DNA of 64,000 nucleotides. Origin: Nocardia amamiensis (GTDB lineage: Bacteria > Actinomycetota > Actinomycetes > Mycobacteriales > Mycobacteriaceae). The DNA lies in NCBI RefSeq assembly GCF_015477605.1, contig NZ_JADLQX010000002.1:62001-126000 (forward strand). The letters are read 5' to 3'. Every line of letters starts with the position of its first letter. Within the stretch, counting starts at the first letter, position 1. Under the pieces are notes generated by a model that did not search any database, had not been told where the DNA came from, and saw only the letters and a program-made list of their open reading frames with translations. The translations under genes were made by a program, and so were the position numbers. Positions 9,649 through 19,235 of the stretch are shown one piece after another.

Positions 9649-9905
9649 GGTCGGACCCTGTCAACACTCGACGGGTAGTTGTCCATCCCTCCGGCTCTTC
9701 GTCCGCGATCCCGGCAGGACCGCGGTCCGTGCTGAAGATCCGAGTTCGATCTTCCAGACGAATGTAACACGAAGCGGAGAGGGGGGCTCCACTTGATTTC
9801 TGTGGCGTGCAAGACACTGCCGCGACACACCGGAAAGTGATTCGGCACGAGCCGTGACTAGGGGCACACTGGGTTTCGTCGTGAGTTCGCAGGAGGGTAG
9901 TGAGC

Positions 9906-10652
9906 ATGTATCGCGTATTCGAAGCGCTCGACGAACTGGTCGCCATAGTCGAGGAGGCGCGCGGCATCCCGCCGACCCGCAGCTGCATCGTTCCGCGCGG
10001 CGACGTACTCGAACTGCTCGACGACGTCCGTGACGCGCTGCCCGGCGAACTCGACGACGCCCAGGACGTGCTCGATCACCGGGACAAGATCGTTTCCGAT
10101 GCTCGGACCGCGGCCGAGACCACGGTGCAGGGCGCCAACGAGCAGGCCGAGCGCACCATCGGCTCGGCGCGTGAGGAGGCCGACCGCATCCTGGCCGACG
10201 CCAAGGCGCACGCCGACCGGATGGTCGCCGAGGCGAACGCGCACGCCGACCGCCTGGTCAGCTCCGCGCAAGAGGAGGCCGCGCGCGTGGTGGCCGACGG
10301 CAACGCCGAATACGAGGCGCTGACCGGCCGCGCGCGCACCGAGTCGGAGCGGATGATCGAGGCGGGGAAGGCCGCCTATGAGCGTTCCGTCGCGGAAGGT
10401 CTCGCCGAGCAGGAGCGTTTGGTCACGCAGACCGAGGTGGTGCGCGCAGCGCATGCCGAATCGGCCAGGGTGATCGACGCCGCGCACGCGGAATCCGATC
10501 GGCTGCGCGAAGAGTGCGACCACTATGTCGACTCCCGGCTGGCCGATTTCGAGGAAACGCTCACCAGCACGCTGCGCACCGTCGGCCGCGGGCGTCACCA
10601 GTTGCGCAGCGGGGCGGGCGCGCCCGACTACGCCACCGAATTCCGCAGGTAG
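9906..10652 (+). CDS. sepIVA: SepIVA/DivIVA-like coiled-coil septum protein
   Basis: A 248-residue, nearly all-helical protein with a short DivIVA-like head (MYRVFEALDELVAIVEEARGIPPTRSCIVPR) and then long Ala/Glu/Arg-rich heptads (QANEQAERT, EEADRILADAKAHADRM, VSSAQEEAARVVADG). This matches mycobacterial SepIVA (Rv2927c), a cytosolic factor of septum formation and envelope growth, in both sequence type and gene position before DUF177-rnc. I prefer the ATG at 9906, with AGGAGGG 8 bases upstream, over the in-frame GTG at 9900, which lies too close to it. Confidence 0.8.
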   Translation: MYRVFEALDELVAIVEEARGIPPTRSCIVPRGDVLELLDDVRDALPGELDDAQDVLDHRDKIVSDARTAAETTVQGANEQAERTIGSAREEADRILADAKAHADRMVAEANAHADRLVSSAQEEAARVVADGNAEYEALTGRARTESERMIEAGKAAYERSVAEGLAEQERLVTQTEVVRAAHAESARVIDAAHAESDRLREECDHYVDSRLADFEETLTSTLRTVGRGRHQLRSGAGAPDYATEFRR

Positions 10653-10749
10653 CGGCACCCGGGATGATCAGCGGCGTTTGGGTGAGAACCACGTGGTCGC
10701 GTATTGTTGAGTGGTTGCCCGTATCCCCTCGATCGTGAGTGAGTCCGTG

Positions 10750-11379
10750 ATGTCCGCCGGTTCCGGTTCCGCGTCGCGTTCCCATTCGGCCAAGCGCCGG
10801 ATGCCGGACGCGGGTTTCGTGCTGGACGCCCGCAGCCTCGGCCGCAGGCCGGGGACGATGCGCGAGCTGCGTCGCACCGTGACCACCGAGGAGCGGATCG
10901 GCCTGGACCTGATCGCCGTCCCCGTCGGTGCGCAGGTGGAGCTCGACCTGCAGTTGCAGGCGGTGTCCGAGGGTGTGCTGGTCACCGGAACGGTGACCGC
11001 GCCGACCGAGGGGGAGTGCTCGCGCTGCCTGGAGCCGTTCACCGGCGAGGTCGGCCTGCGGCTCACCGAGTTGTTCGCCTATCCGGACAGCACCACCGAG
11101 CAGACCACCGAGGACGACGAGGTCTACCGCATGACCGACGACCTCATCGACCTCGAGCCCGTGGTCGTCGACGCGTTCGGCCTCGAGCTCCCGCTGCAGC
11201 CGCTGTGCACGCCGGATTGCGCCGGACTGTGCCCGGAATGCGGGGTGCGGATGGCGATTGCGGGTTCCGAGCACAAGCATGAGATACTTGACCCTCGCTG
11301 GGCCGGACTGGCTAACTTCGCCTCCGGATCGCCCGGCACCGGCAGCCCCGACGAGGGTGCGGCCGACCGAGACCACTGA
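10750..11379 (+). CDS. YceD/DUF177 protein, 23S rRNA-accumulation family
   Basis: A 209-residue protein of the DUF177 (YceD) family, always found just upstream of rpmF and linked in other bacteria to 23S rRNA processing. It shows the core FVLDARSLGRRPGTMRELRRTV and two cysteine pairs, GECSRCLEPF and a C-terminal CTPDCAGLCPECG, that look like a metal site. The frame is open back to a GTG at 10711, but the ATG at 10750 gives an N terminus like that of mycobacterial relatives; no good ribosome site marks either. rpmF follows after 53 bases. Confidence 0.85.
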   Translation: MSAGSGSASRSHSAKRRMPDAGFVLDARSLGRRPGTMRELRRTVTTEERIGLDLIAVPVGAQVELDLQLQAVSEGVLVTGTVTAPTEGECSRCLEPFTGEVGLRLTELFAYPDSTTEQTTEDDEVYRMTDDLIDLEPVVVDAFGLELPLQPLCTPDCAGLCPECGVRMAIAGSEHKHEILDPRWAGLANFASGSPGTGSPDEGAADRDH

Positions 11380-11432
11380 GCAAGACCGATCAGCCGAACC
11401 GGCAAAGCAATTAGGACAGAGGAGAATTAGTC

Positions 11433-11615
11433 GTGGCCGTTCCCAAGCGCCGGATGTCCCGTTCCAACACCAGGTCGCGGCGCAGCCAGTGGAAGGCCGC
11501 AGCGCCGACCCTGATCACCTGCCCGAACCGCGGCTGCGGCGAGAAGACCCTGCCGCACATCGCCTGCCCGTCCTGCGGCACCTACAAGGGCCGCCAGGTC
11601 ACCGCCGCGGTCTGA
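11433..11615 (+). CDS. rpmF: 50S ribosomal protein L32
   Basis: A 60-residue ribosomal protein with the standard start [20 protein letters not shown] and an intact zinc ribbon ([20 protein letters not shown], four Cys). This zinc-binding form differs from the Cys-less paralogues made under zinc shortage. The start is a GTG with an AGAGGAG site about 8-9 bases upstream. It lies between the DUF177 gene and rnc, the usual order. Confidence 0.97.
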   Translation: MAVPKRRMSRSNTRSRRSQWKAAAPTLITCPNRGCGEKTLPHIACPSCGTYKGRQVTAAV

Positions 11616-11637
11616 TCGTTCGACCTGTCGTAGCGAC

Positions 11638-12351
11638 GTGACCGACGAACCCGACTCGTCCGGTGAACACGCGAGCCTGATCGCCGCGCTAGGCGTCGAC
11701 GTGCAGCCGGATCTGCTGCGCCTCGCGCTGACCCACCGGTCCTACGCGTACGAGAACGGCGGTCTGCCGACGAACGAGCGTCTCGAATTCCTCGGCGACT
11801 CCGTGCTCGGGCTGAGTATCACCGAGCGGCTGTATCACGAACATCCCTCGAAGACCGAGGGCGAGCTGGCTAAGCTGCGCGCGAGCGTGGTGAACATGCG
11901 CGCGCTCGCCGAGGTGGCCCGTGGTCTCGGCGACGGTGGCCTCGGTGCGCACCTGCTGCTGGGCAAGGGCGAAGAGCTCACCGGCGGCCGGGACAAGGAC
12001 AGCATCCTCGCCGACGGCATGGAGTCGCTGCTCGGCGCGGTGCATTTGCAGCACGGCATCGAGGTGGCGCGCTCGGTGGTGTTGCGGCTGTTCGCCGAGT
12101 TGCTGGAGCGGGGCCCGCGCATGGGCGCCGGCTTGGACTGGAAGACCAGCCTGCAGGAGCTCACCGCCGAGCGTGGTCTCGGCGTGCCCAGCTACGAGAT
12201 CACCTCGACGGGGCCGGACCACGACAAGGAGTTCACGGCCACCACGGTGATCGGCGGCCGGGCCTACGGGCAGGGCGTCGGCCGGTCCAAGAAGGACGCC
12301 GAACAGAAGGCCGCAGGGGCCGCCTACGAGGCGCTGACCGCCGAAACCTGA
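11638..12351 (+). CDS. rnc: Ribonuclease III
   Basis: Double-strand-specific endoribonuclease that processes rRNA and mRNA. The 237 residues hold the RNase III signature [16 protein letters not shown] (catalytic Glu/Asp), a second acidic helix [16 protein letters not shown], and a C-terminal dsRNA-binding domain ([21 protein letters not shown] ... [19 protein letters not shown]). It starts at a GTG 22 bases past rpmF and ends 1 base before mutM, so the genes are co-transcribed. Confidence 0.96.
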   Translation: MTDEPDSSGEHASLIAALGVDVQPDLLRLALTHRSYAYENGGLPTNERLEFLGDSVLGLSITERLYHEHPSKTEGELAKLRASVVNMRALAEVARGLGDGGLGAHLLLGKGEELTGGRDKDSILADGMESLLGAVHLQHGIEVARSVVLRLFAELLERGPRMGAGLDWKTSLQELTAERGLGVPSYEITSTGPDHDKEFTATTVIGGRAYGQGVGRSKKDAEQKAAGAAYEALTAET

Positions 12352-12352
12352 C

Positions 12353-13213
12353 GTGCCCGAGCTTCCCGAGGTCGAGGTGGTTCGACGTGGCCTCGCCGAG
12401 CATGTGGTCGGCCGGGTCGTCGAATCGGTGGCGATCACCCATCCCCGTTCGGTGCGCCGCCATCTCGAAGGCGCCGCCGATCTCGCCGCGCGGCTGACCG
12501 GCCTGAAGGTCGAGTCGGCCGAGCGGCGCGGCAAATTCCTCTGGCTGACCTTCGACGACCCGGAAGCCGCATTGGTGGTGCATCTCGGGATGAGCGGTCA
12601 GATGCTGATCCAGCCCGCCGACGCGCCGCTGGAGAAACACGCGCACATCCGCGCCGGCTTCAGCGACGGCACGCAGCTGCGTTTCGTCGACCAGCGCACC
12701 TTCGGCGGTTGGGCGCTCGCCCCGCTGGTCGAGGTGGACGGCACCCTGGTGCCCGAGCCGGTCGCCCACATCGCCCGCGACCCGCTCGACCCGCGCTTCG
12801 ACGTCGAATCCGTGGTCGCCGTCATCCGGGGCAAGCGCAGCGAAATCAAACGTGTTCTGCTCGACCAGGGCGTCGTCTCCGGCATCGGCAACATCTACGC
12901 CGACGAGGCACTGTGGCGCGCCAGGCTGCACGGAGCGCGGATCGCCGCGGGATTGTCCAGGCCCGCCGTGCGCGCCCTGCTCGCCGACGTACGCGAGGTG
13001 ATGGGCGAAGCGCTCGCCGCGGGCGGCACGTCCTTCGACGCGCTGTATGTGAACATCAACGGTCAGTCCGGGTATTTCGAGCGCTCCCTCGCCGTCTACG
13101 GCCGGGAGGACGAGCCGTGCCGCCGCTGTGGCGCGCCGATCATCCGGGAGCGGTTCATGAACCGCTCCTCGTACTCGTGCCCGCGCTGCCAGCCGAAGCC
13201 GCGCCGCCGCTAG
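12353..13213 (+). CDS. mutM: Formamidopyrimidine-DNA glycosylase
   Basis: Bifunctional base-excision enzyme that removes 8-oxoguanine and ring-opened purines and then nicks the abasic site. After the start residue comes [13 protein letters not shown] with the catalytic N-terminal proline, then the helix-two-turn-helix region [13 protein letters not shown] and the C-terminal zinc finger ([25 protein letters not shown]; four Cys). At 286 residues the length is normal. The GTG start one base after the rnc stop means tight coupling. Confidence 0.96.
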   Translation: MPELPEVEVVRRGLAEHVVGRVVESVAITHPRSVRRHLEGAADLAARLTGLKVESAERRGKFLWLTFDDPEAALVVHLGMSGQMLIQPADAPLEKHAHIRAGFSDGTQLRFVDQRTFGGWALAPLVEVDGTLVPEPVAHIARDPLDPRFDVESVVAVIRGKRSEIKRVLLDQGVVSGIGNIYADEALWRARLHGARIAAGLSRPAVRALLADVREVMGEALAAGGTSFDALYVNINGQSGYFERSLAVYGREDEPCRRCGAPIIRERFMNRSSYSCPRCQPKPRRR

Positions 13214-13277
13214 CGCGAGCGCGTTACCGTTTCCTCAGGGCGGTTCGGAATGTCACCCGACCCGTGAGGAAGGAAGC

Positions 13278-13859
13278 ATGCGCAAGGTCACCTATTACGT
13301 CGCCTCGACCATCGATGGATTCATCGCCACCGAGGAGGGCTCGGTCGACTTCTTCCCGGTCGGCGGCGACCACGGCCCCGCGATCAACGCGCAGTACCCG
13401 GAGACACTGCCGACCAAAGTGCGCGAAGCGATCGGCGTCGAGCAACGCAATCGCTATTTCGACACCGTGCTGATGGGGCGCAAGACCCACGATTTCGGCG
13501 TGCGCACCGGCACCTCCAGCCCGTACGCGCATCTGCGGCAGTTCGTGGTCTCGACCACCCTGCCGGAGAGTCCTGATCCAGCCGTGGAGCTGATCTCGGC
13601 GGACCCGGTCGAGAAGGTCAGGGCGCTGAAGCGGGAAAGCGGGCTGGGCATCTGGCTGTGCGGCGGCGGTGAGCTGGCGCAGGTGCTGCTCCCGGAGATC
13701 GACCAGATCTTCCTCAAGCTGTACCCGATCGTGCTGGGCAGCGGGCGTCCGCTGTTCGGCGCGGGGTCGCGGCTGCCGGAACCGGCCAAGTTCCGGGTGA
13801 TCACCAGCACGGTGTTCGAGGACGGCGTGGCCTTCGTCAAGTACAGCCGGATCCCGTAG
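13278..13859 (+). CDS. RibD C-terminal/dihydrofolate-reductase-like protein
   Basis: A 193-residue protein of the DHFR-like RibD_C family that binds NADPH. It begins MRKVTYYVASTIDGFIATEEG, has YFDTVLMGRKTHDFGV and the dinucleotide segment IWLCGGGELAQVLLPEIDQIFLK, then the terminal GSGRPLFGA. Such stand-alone proteins in actinobacteria rarely have known substrates; a classic FolA role is unlikely. An AGGAAG ribosome site precedes the ATG. The PHP gene follows after 4 bases. Confidence 0.8.
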   Translation: MRKVTYYVASTIDGFIATEEGSVDFFPVGGDHGPAINAQYPETLPTKVREAIGVEQRNRYFDTVLMGRKTHDFGVRTGTSSPYAHLRQFVVSTTLPESPDPAVELISADPVEKVRALKRESGLGIWLCGGGELAQVLLPEIDQIFLKLYPIVLGSGRPLFGAGSRLPEPAKFRVITSTVFEDGVAFVKYSRIP

Positions 13860-13863
13860 TCCG

Positions 13864-14925
13864 GTGTTCGACCAGGATCCGAGCGGGACTCCGGACCGTG
13901 CGATCGCGCCCGGTCCGGTGGCGGCGTTGCGGGAGATCGGCTTCTGGCTGGAACGGGCCCGAGCCGAAACCCACCGGGTCAAGGCCTACCGGCGCGCCGC
14001 CGACGCCGTCGCGGGGCTGACCGACGAGGAGCGCGAGGCGCGTCGGGCGGCGGGGAGCTGGCAGGAGATCGCGGGCATCGGACCCAAGACCGCGGCCGTC
14101 ATCGAACAGGCGTACGCGGGCACGGTGCCGCGGTACCTGGCCGAGCTGCGCGCTGCCGCGCAGCCGATCGGGGCGCCGGGCAAGTCGTTGCGCGAGCGTC
14201 TGCGCGGCGATCTGCACACGCACTCGAACTGGTCGGACGGCGGCAGCCCGATCGAGGAGATGATGCGCGTCGCGGCGGCGCTCGGCCACGAATACTGCGC
14301 CCTCACCGACCATTCACCGCGATTGACCGTGGCCAACGGGCTGTCCGCCGACCGGCTGCGCAAGCAATTGGACGTGGTCGCCGAACTCAACGACCGGATG
14401 GCGCCGCTGCGCATCCTCACCGGAATCGAGGTCGACATCCTGGACGACGGCACTCTCGATCAGCGGGCAGACCTGCTCGCCCGGTTGGACATCGTCGTGG
14501 CCAGCGTGCATTCGCATCTGCGCGACGACAGCGCGACGATGACCAAGCGCATGGCGTACGCGGTCGCCGATCCCAATGTCGACGTGCTCGGGCACTGCAC
14601 CGGCCGTCTGGTCACGGGTGGTCGTGGGACCAGGCCGGAATCCACCTTCGACGCCGAGGTGGTTTTCGAGGCATGCCGCACCTACGGCACCGCCGTCGAG
14701 ATCAACAGCAGGCCCGAACGACTCGATCCGCCATCGCGGTTGCTGCGCTTGGCTGTGGAGATGGGCTGTCACTTCGCCGTCGACACCGATGCGCACGCGC
14801 CCGGACAGCTCGACTGGCAGGGGTACGGATGCGAGCGCGCGGTCGCGAACGGTGTTGCCGCCGAACGGGTGATCAACACGTGGCCGCTGGCGGATCTGCT
14901 GGCGTGGACCCGCGCTGGTGCATGA
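13864..14925 (+). CDS. PHP-domain phosphoesterase with helix-hairpin-helix N terminus
   Basis: A 353-residue protein made like the C-terminal part of family X DNA polymerases without the polymerase palm. Residues 10-110 are helical with a helix-hairpin-helix motif (EIAGIGPKTAAVIEQ). From about 117 a PHP metal domain follows: GDLHTHSNWSDGG, ALTDHSPR, GIEVDIL, ASVHSHLRDD, LGHCTGR and DTDAHAPGQLDW. These His/Asp residues would bind three metals, suggesting nuclease or phosphatase action, perhaps in DNA repair. Start GTG 13864. It is 4 bases from the reductase gene, probably one transcript. Confidence 0.8.
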   Translation: MFDQDPSGTPDRAIAPGPVAALREIGFWLERARAETHRVKAYRRAADAVAGLTDEEREARRAAGSWQEIAGIGPKTAAVIEQAYAGTVPRYLAELRAAAQPIGAPGKSLRERLRGDLHTHSNWSDGGSPIEEMMRVAAALGHEYCALTDHSPRLTVANGLSADRLRKQLDVVAELNDRMAPLRILTGIEVDILDDGTLDQRADLLARLDIVVASVHSHLRDDSATMTKRMAYAVADPNVDVLGHCTGRLVTGGRGTRPESTFDAEVVFEACRTYGTAVEINSRPERLDPPSRLLRLAVEMGCHFAVDTDAHAPGQLDWQGYGCERAVANGVAAERVINTWPLADLLAWTRAGA

Positions 14926-14994
14926 CCGGCGGGTTAACGGTTGTCGAACAGTTCTAATCCCGGTGTGCCGGAGCATGTTCGCCGCACAGAATGA

Positions 14995-16572
14995 GTGCCA
15001 CACGGTTTTCTCGGGGAGTGGGATCATCTGGTGGGCGACTTGCCGCTCGACACCGTTCTGACGCTGATAGGTACCCTTGCCGCGGTCATAGCTCTCGTCG
15101 TGGCGGTCGTCGGGCCGTTATGGGAATTCGTTCTGGCGGGCCGCAAACGGCTCGGCTACCGGGTGCAGATGGATACGCCGGTAACCGGCGAGATCGAGTC
15201 GAGGTTTCCCGGGGTGCTCACCCAGCTGCGTCCCTCGGCCGACGGTGCGAGCCCGGACTTGAAGGACATCTCGGTCGTCTTGGTGCGCATCGAGAACGCG
15301 GGTATCACCAGCATCGATATCGAGGATTACACAGCGCCGAGCCAGCAGATCGGTCTGCACCTGCATTTTCCGCAGCGCCGGGTGATCGGCATGGCGGTGA
15401 ACGAACTGAGCGATCCTTCGGCGCTGGCCGACCACCTCGGTCGCAACTCCGGCATCGACGTGCGCGAGGACACCGGCGGGCACATCGGCGTGATCGATTT
15501 GCCGAAGGTACCGCTCCGCAAGGACGATCACTACAAGATCCTGGCCATCCTGCAGCGCTCCGACGGCGGGGGGAACTACCCGGATCCGGTGCTGCGCGGC
15601 GGCATCAAGGGCGGCCGGATCATCGAAACCCGCGCGGGCACGTCCCGAAGGCTTGTCGCGTTCACGATGTCTCTGGTGCTGGTGATCGGGTTCCTGCTCG
15701 TGGTGATCTGGCGGGAGCCGTCGCCGCCGCCGCTCGAGTGCGCGTCGGGCAAGCTGACCGTGATCGGGTCCTCGGCGTTCGGCCCGGTCATCCAGGAGGC
15801 CGCCGACCAGTATCGGAAGCGCTGCACCGGAGCGGAATTCGCGTTCGACTTCGAGGGGACCGAGGACGGCTTGGACCGGCTCGCCGAGGAGGGCGCGGGC
15901 AATTCCGGTCTCCTCGCGATCAGCGACGGCGCCAAAGGCAGCGGGTACCCGAGCCTGGTGCACCGCCCGCTCGCGTTGTCACTGTTCACCATGATCGTGC
16001 ATCCCGACATCGGTGTCCGTGACCTGACCGTCGCCCAGATCCAGGATCTCTACCGGGGCAAGATCGGCAACTGGCGCGAGGTGGGCGGTCCGGACCTGCC
16101 GGTGCTGCTGGTCAACCGCAATCCCGGTTCGGGTTCGCGAAACACCTTCGAGCGCGGGCTGCTCGATGGCGGGCAACCGGATCGCCCGCACATCAGCTGC
16201 ACGGCGCTCAAGGACACGGTTATCACCGCGCTCGCGCACTGTGATGTGCAGGTCACCGCGGACATGCACAAGGCGGTCGCTGAACTTCGCGGCGCCATAG
16301 GCTATGTGGAGTTTTCCGAAGCGATCGCCGCGGGTTTGCCCACCGTCGCGATCGACGGCGTCGGCGCGGGCCGCGACGCCGCGGTGCGGCGCGCCTACCC
16401 GTTCTGGGGCGTCGAGTACGCCTACAGCAATGGCGAACTGCCCGGCGACTCGCTCGCCGCGAGCTTCTTGCACTTCCTGACCGATCAGACCGGCAAAGAG
16501 GTGCTGCGATCGCACGGCAACGCGCCGTGCGCCGACCTGCCCGACCCGGGGCGCTGCCTGCCCGACCGGTAA
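14995..16572 (+). CDS. Membrane protein with an extracytoplasmic PstS-like domain
   Basis: A 525-residue chimera. A first membrane helix (about 19-47) is followed by about 170 residues of mostly beta character (RVQMDTPVTGEIESRFPG ... IENAGITSIDIEDY), a second helix (about 219-241) and then a periplasmic-binding-protein type II domain of the PstS class (LTVIGSSAFGPVIQEAADQY, YRGKIGNWREVGGPDLPV, NPGSGSRNTFERGLL, ELRGAIGYVEF). By topology the middle domain should be cytosolic and the binding domain outside. No ABC permease is nearby, so sensing rather than transport is my inference. The start is unsure: GTG 14995 or an internal GTG at 15031. Confidence 0.7.
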   Translation: MPHGFLGEWDHLVGDLPLDTVLTLIGTLAAVIALVVAVVGPLWEFVLAGRKRLGYRVQMDTPVTGEIESRFPGVLTQLRPSADGASPDLKDISVVLVRIENAGITSIDIEDYTAPSQQIGLHLHFPQRRVIGMAVNELSDPSALADHLGRNSGIDVREDTGGHIGVIDLPKVPLRKDDHYKILAILQRSDGGGNYPDPVLRGGIKGGRIIETRAGTSRRLVAFTMSLVLVIGFLLVVIWREPSPPPLECASGKLTVIGSSAFGPVIQEAADQYRKRCTGAEFAFDFEGTEDGLDRLAEEGAGNSGLLAISDGAKGSGYPSLVHRPLALSLFTMIVHPDIGVRDLTVAQIQDLYRGKIGNWREVGGPDLPVLLVNRNPGSGSRNTFERGLLDGGQPDRPHISCTALKDTVITALAHCDVQVTADMHKAVAELRGAIGYVEFSEAIAAGLPTVAIDGVGAGRDAAVRRAYPFWGVEYAYSNGELPGDSLAASFLHFLTDQTGKEVLRSHGNAPCADLPDPGRCLPDR

Positions 16573-16637
16573 TCCCGCACGCTCGCCGAGTACCGCGCCG
16601 TCACCGACCTGTCGGTGGTATCCGCGACGATGGACGC

Positions 16638-17738
16638 ATGACGGAACTTTCGCTGCGCGAACTGAATCGGACGCTTCTCGTCCGCCAGAAGCTGGTGGAG
16701 CGGGTGGCGTTGACCCCGTTGGAACTCGTCCGGCATCTGGTCGCCGTGCAGGGCCAGGAGCCGAACTGGCCGTATGTGGGACTGTGGTCGCGGCTGGCGG
16801 CGTTCCGGCACGACGACTTGGCCGCGCTGCTGCGTGAGCGTCGGCTGGTGCGCTCCACCATGATCCGCCGGACCGTGCATCTGGCCGACGCCGCCGACTT
16901 CCGCTGGTTGCGGCCCACGGTGCAGCCGGTGGTCGATGCGGCGCTGAAGGCGCCGTACTTCCGCGATGAGATCGACGGCGTCGACCTCGAGGAACTCGCG
17001 GCGGCCGGACGCGAGATGCTGGCCGGTCGGCTGCTGCGCCGCGGGGAGCTGGGCGAGTTGCTCGCGGATCGCTTTCCGGACCGGCACACCCGTCGGCTGG
17101 CGGAGACGGTGGAGTTGCTGGTCCCGCTGGCGCACGGTTCGGAGACCGGTGTGTGGGGACGGTGGCGCAACCGGTACGTGACGGTGGGGCTGGCGGAGGA
17201 ATGGATCGGCGCGCCCATGTCCGCCGCGCCGCAGCCCGAGACGCTGGTCCTGCGCTACCTGGCCGCGTTCGGGCCTGCCACGGTGGCCGATATGCAGGCG
17301 TGGGCCGGCATCACGCGGTTGGCCGAGGTCGTCGACGAGATGCGCACGCGGCTGCGGGTGTTCACCGACGACCAGCACCGCGTGCTGTTCGATCTACCGG
17401 ATGCGCCCTTAGCGGAGCCGGATGTGCCCGTGCCCGTACGTTTTCTGCCCGCGTTCGACAACGTGCTGCTCGGCCACAAGGACCGCCGCAGGATCATCAG
17501 CGAGGAAGATCGCAAGCGCACTGCCAAGGAGGCGTCCGCGGGCGTGCCCATGTATCTGGTCGACGGCTTCGTGCACGGCCGCTGGTCGCTGGACGGCGCC
17601 ACGCTGCGCATCCTGCCGTGGCATCCGCTGTCGGCGCCGGACGAGGCGGCGGTCCGCGCCGAAGCCGAGAATCTGCTGTCGTTCGTCGCGGCGGGCGCGG
17701 ATGCCGACGAAGATCCGAAGGTTGTCATCGAGGCTTGA
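16638..17738 (+). CDS. Winged-helix DNA-binding domain protein (HTH_42/DUF1006 type)
   Basis: A 366-residue protein of the family that includes AlkX/YcaQ-type glycosylases and many uncharacterised actinobacterial proteins. It begins MTELSLRELNRTLLVRQ and continues with VRHLVAVQGQEPNWPYVGLWSR, MIRRTVHLADAADF, a central helical part and the C-terminal FDNVLLGHKDRRRIISEEDR with GRWSLDGATLRI. A DNA-repair role has been shown for some relatives only, so none is claimed here. The frame is open 37 codons upstream, but the ATG at 16638 fits the family start. The 276 bases downstream hold no gene. Confidence 0.75.
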   Translation: MTELSLRELNRTLLVRQKLVERVALTPLELVRHLVAVQGQEPNWPYVGLWSRLAAFRHDDLAALLRERRLVRSTMIRRTVHLADAADFRWLRPTVQPVVDAALKAPYFRDEIDGVDLEELAAAGREMLAGRLLRRGELGELLADRFPDRHTRRLAETVELLVPLAHGSETGVWGRWRNRYVTVGLAEEWIGAPMSAAPQPETLVLRYLAAFGPATVADMQAWAGITRLAEVVDEMRTRLRVFTDDQHRVLFDLPDAPLAEPDVPVPVRFLPAFDNVLLGHKDRRRIISEEDRKRTAKEASAGVPMYLVDGFVHGRWSLDGATLRILPWHPLSAPDEAAVRAEAENLLSFVAAGADADEDPKVVIEA

Positions 17739-18014
17739 CGAATCGGGGCCATCGGACTACCCACTGATTGCTGATTAATTGCTACTTCGTTGACTCTAGT
17801 CACATCGATGGGTTTGAAACGGCGCGTCTGAGGTACCTCCCAGACGGCCCCCCTGATCATGCCGACGGCGTGACCAGGCCAACCAAGCCCCATGGACGGC
17901 GGTGCAGCAAGGTCTTCACCTCCGCCGCGGGGGCCACTTAGTTCAGTTCGGCGCCCGGTACTCCGAGTGCTGGGTGAATGCGAGTGCTACTTGGTTGTCC
18001 CTGGAAGGAGGGTC

Positions 18015-19235
18015 ATGAGCGCGATGTCCGTGCCGATTTCGGGGCAGAGGGAATTGTCCGATCTGCCGATGGCGGCGTCCGACTACTTATCGGTCGACCA
18101 TTCCAGCGGTCCATTCCGCGTCGCGATGGTCGTGCCACCGTATTTCGACGTGCCGCCCAAGGCATACGGCGGTGTCGAGGCCGTGGTCGCCGATCTGGTC
18201 GACGCATTGGTGGCCCGCGGGCACGACGTGACCCTGTTCGGGGCGGGGGAGCCGGGCACCAAAGCCAAGTTCGTGCCGGTGTGGGATCGTGCCGTGCCCG
18301 AACGCCTCGGAGAGCCGTTCCCCGAGGTCGTGCACGCGATCCGGGTGCGCCGCGCGATCGAGAAGGTCGCGGCCACATCGGGTGTGGACCTGGTGCACGA
18401 CCACACTTTCGCCGGGCCGCTCAACGCATCCGTCTTCCAGCGCCTCGGCCTGCCCACGGTGCTGACCGTGCACGGACCGGTCGAGGACGACATCTACCGG
18501 TACTACCAGGATCTGGGCGACGAGGTGGCGCTGGTCGCGATCAGCGACCGGCAGCGCGAACTCGCCGCCGGCCTGAACTGGTCTGGGCGCGTGCACAACG
18601 CGCTGAACGTCGACGACTGGCCGTTTCGCGTCGACAAGGACGACTACGCGCTGTTCCTCGGCCGGTTCAGCGAGTGCAAGGCCCCGCACCTGGCGGTGGA
18701 AGCCGCGCACGCCGCGGGCATCCCGCTGGTGCTGGCGGGCAAATGCAGCGAACGACCCGAGCAGATCTACTTCGAGGAGAAGGTGCGGCCGCTGCTGACC
18801 GACAACGACCACGTATTCGGCCTCGCCGACGCCACGGCCAAGCGTAAGCTACTGGCCAATGCGCGTTGCCTGTTGTTCCCGATTCGCTGGGAGGAACCGT
18901 TCGGCATGGTGATGATCGAATCCATGGTCTGTGGCACGCCGGTGGTCGCGCTGCGCGGCGGGGCGGTGTCCGAGGTGATCGTCGACGGCGTGACCGGCCG
19001 CATCTGTGACGACCCCGCCGAGTTGCCCGCGGCCATCGAGGAAGTCCGGGCGATGGACCCGTTCGCCTGCCGGGCCCATGTGAAGGCGAAATTCGGCTCC
19101 GACACCCTCGGCCTCGGCTACGAGCAGGTGTATCGCCGGGTGCTGCGGTCCAAGAAGCGGTTCGGCGCTGTGCCGGTCGACGCGGGCGTGCCCGCTTCGG
19201 CGCCGGCCAGGGTCGCCGCGAGCGGCTTGGCGTGA
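18015..19235 (+). CDS. Glycosyltransferase family 4
   Basis: A 406-residue GT-B retaining glycosyltransferase, cytosolic. N-terminal domain: RVAMVVPPYFDVPPKAYGGVEAVVADLVDALVARGHDVTLFG, then VDLVHDHTFAGPL and LTVHGP. C-terminal donor domain: FLGRFSECKAPHLAVEAA and the donor motif RWEEPFGMVMIESMVCGTPVVALRGG, with the E-x7-E pair. The donor sugar cannot be read from sequence. The ATG at 18015 is set by a strong AAGGAGGG site; the frame is open further upstream without a start signal. It overlaps the glucosidase gene by 4 bases, so the two act together. Confidence 0.85.
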   Translation: MSAMSVPISGQRELSDLPMAASDYLSVDHSSGPFRVAMVVPPYFDVPPKAYGGVEAVVADLVDALVARGHDVTLFGAGEPGTKAKFVPVWDRAVPERLGEPFPEVVHAIRVRRAIEKVAATSGVDLVHDHTFAGPLNASVFQRLGLPTVLTVHGPVEDDIYRYYQDLGDEVALVAISDRQRELAAGLNWSGRVHNALNVDDWPFRVDKDDYALFLGRFSECKAPHLAVEAAHAAGIPLVLAGKCSERPEQIYFEEKVRPLLTDNDHVFGLADATAKRKLLANARCLLFPIRWEEPFGMVMIESMVCGTPVVALRGGAVSEVIVDGVTGRICDDPAELPAAIEEVRAMDPFACRAHVKAKFGSDTLGLGYEQVYRRVLRSKKRFGAVPVDAGVPASAPARVAASGLA

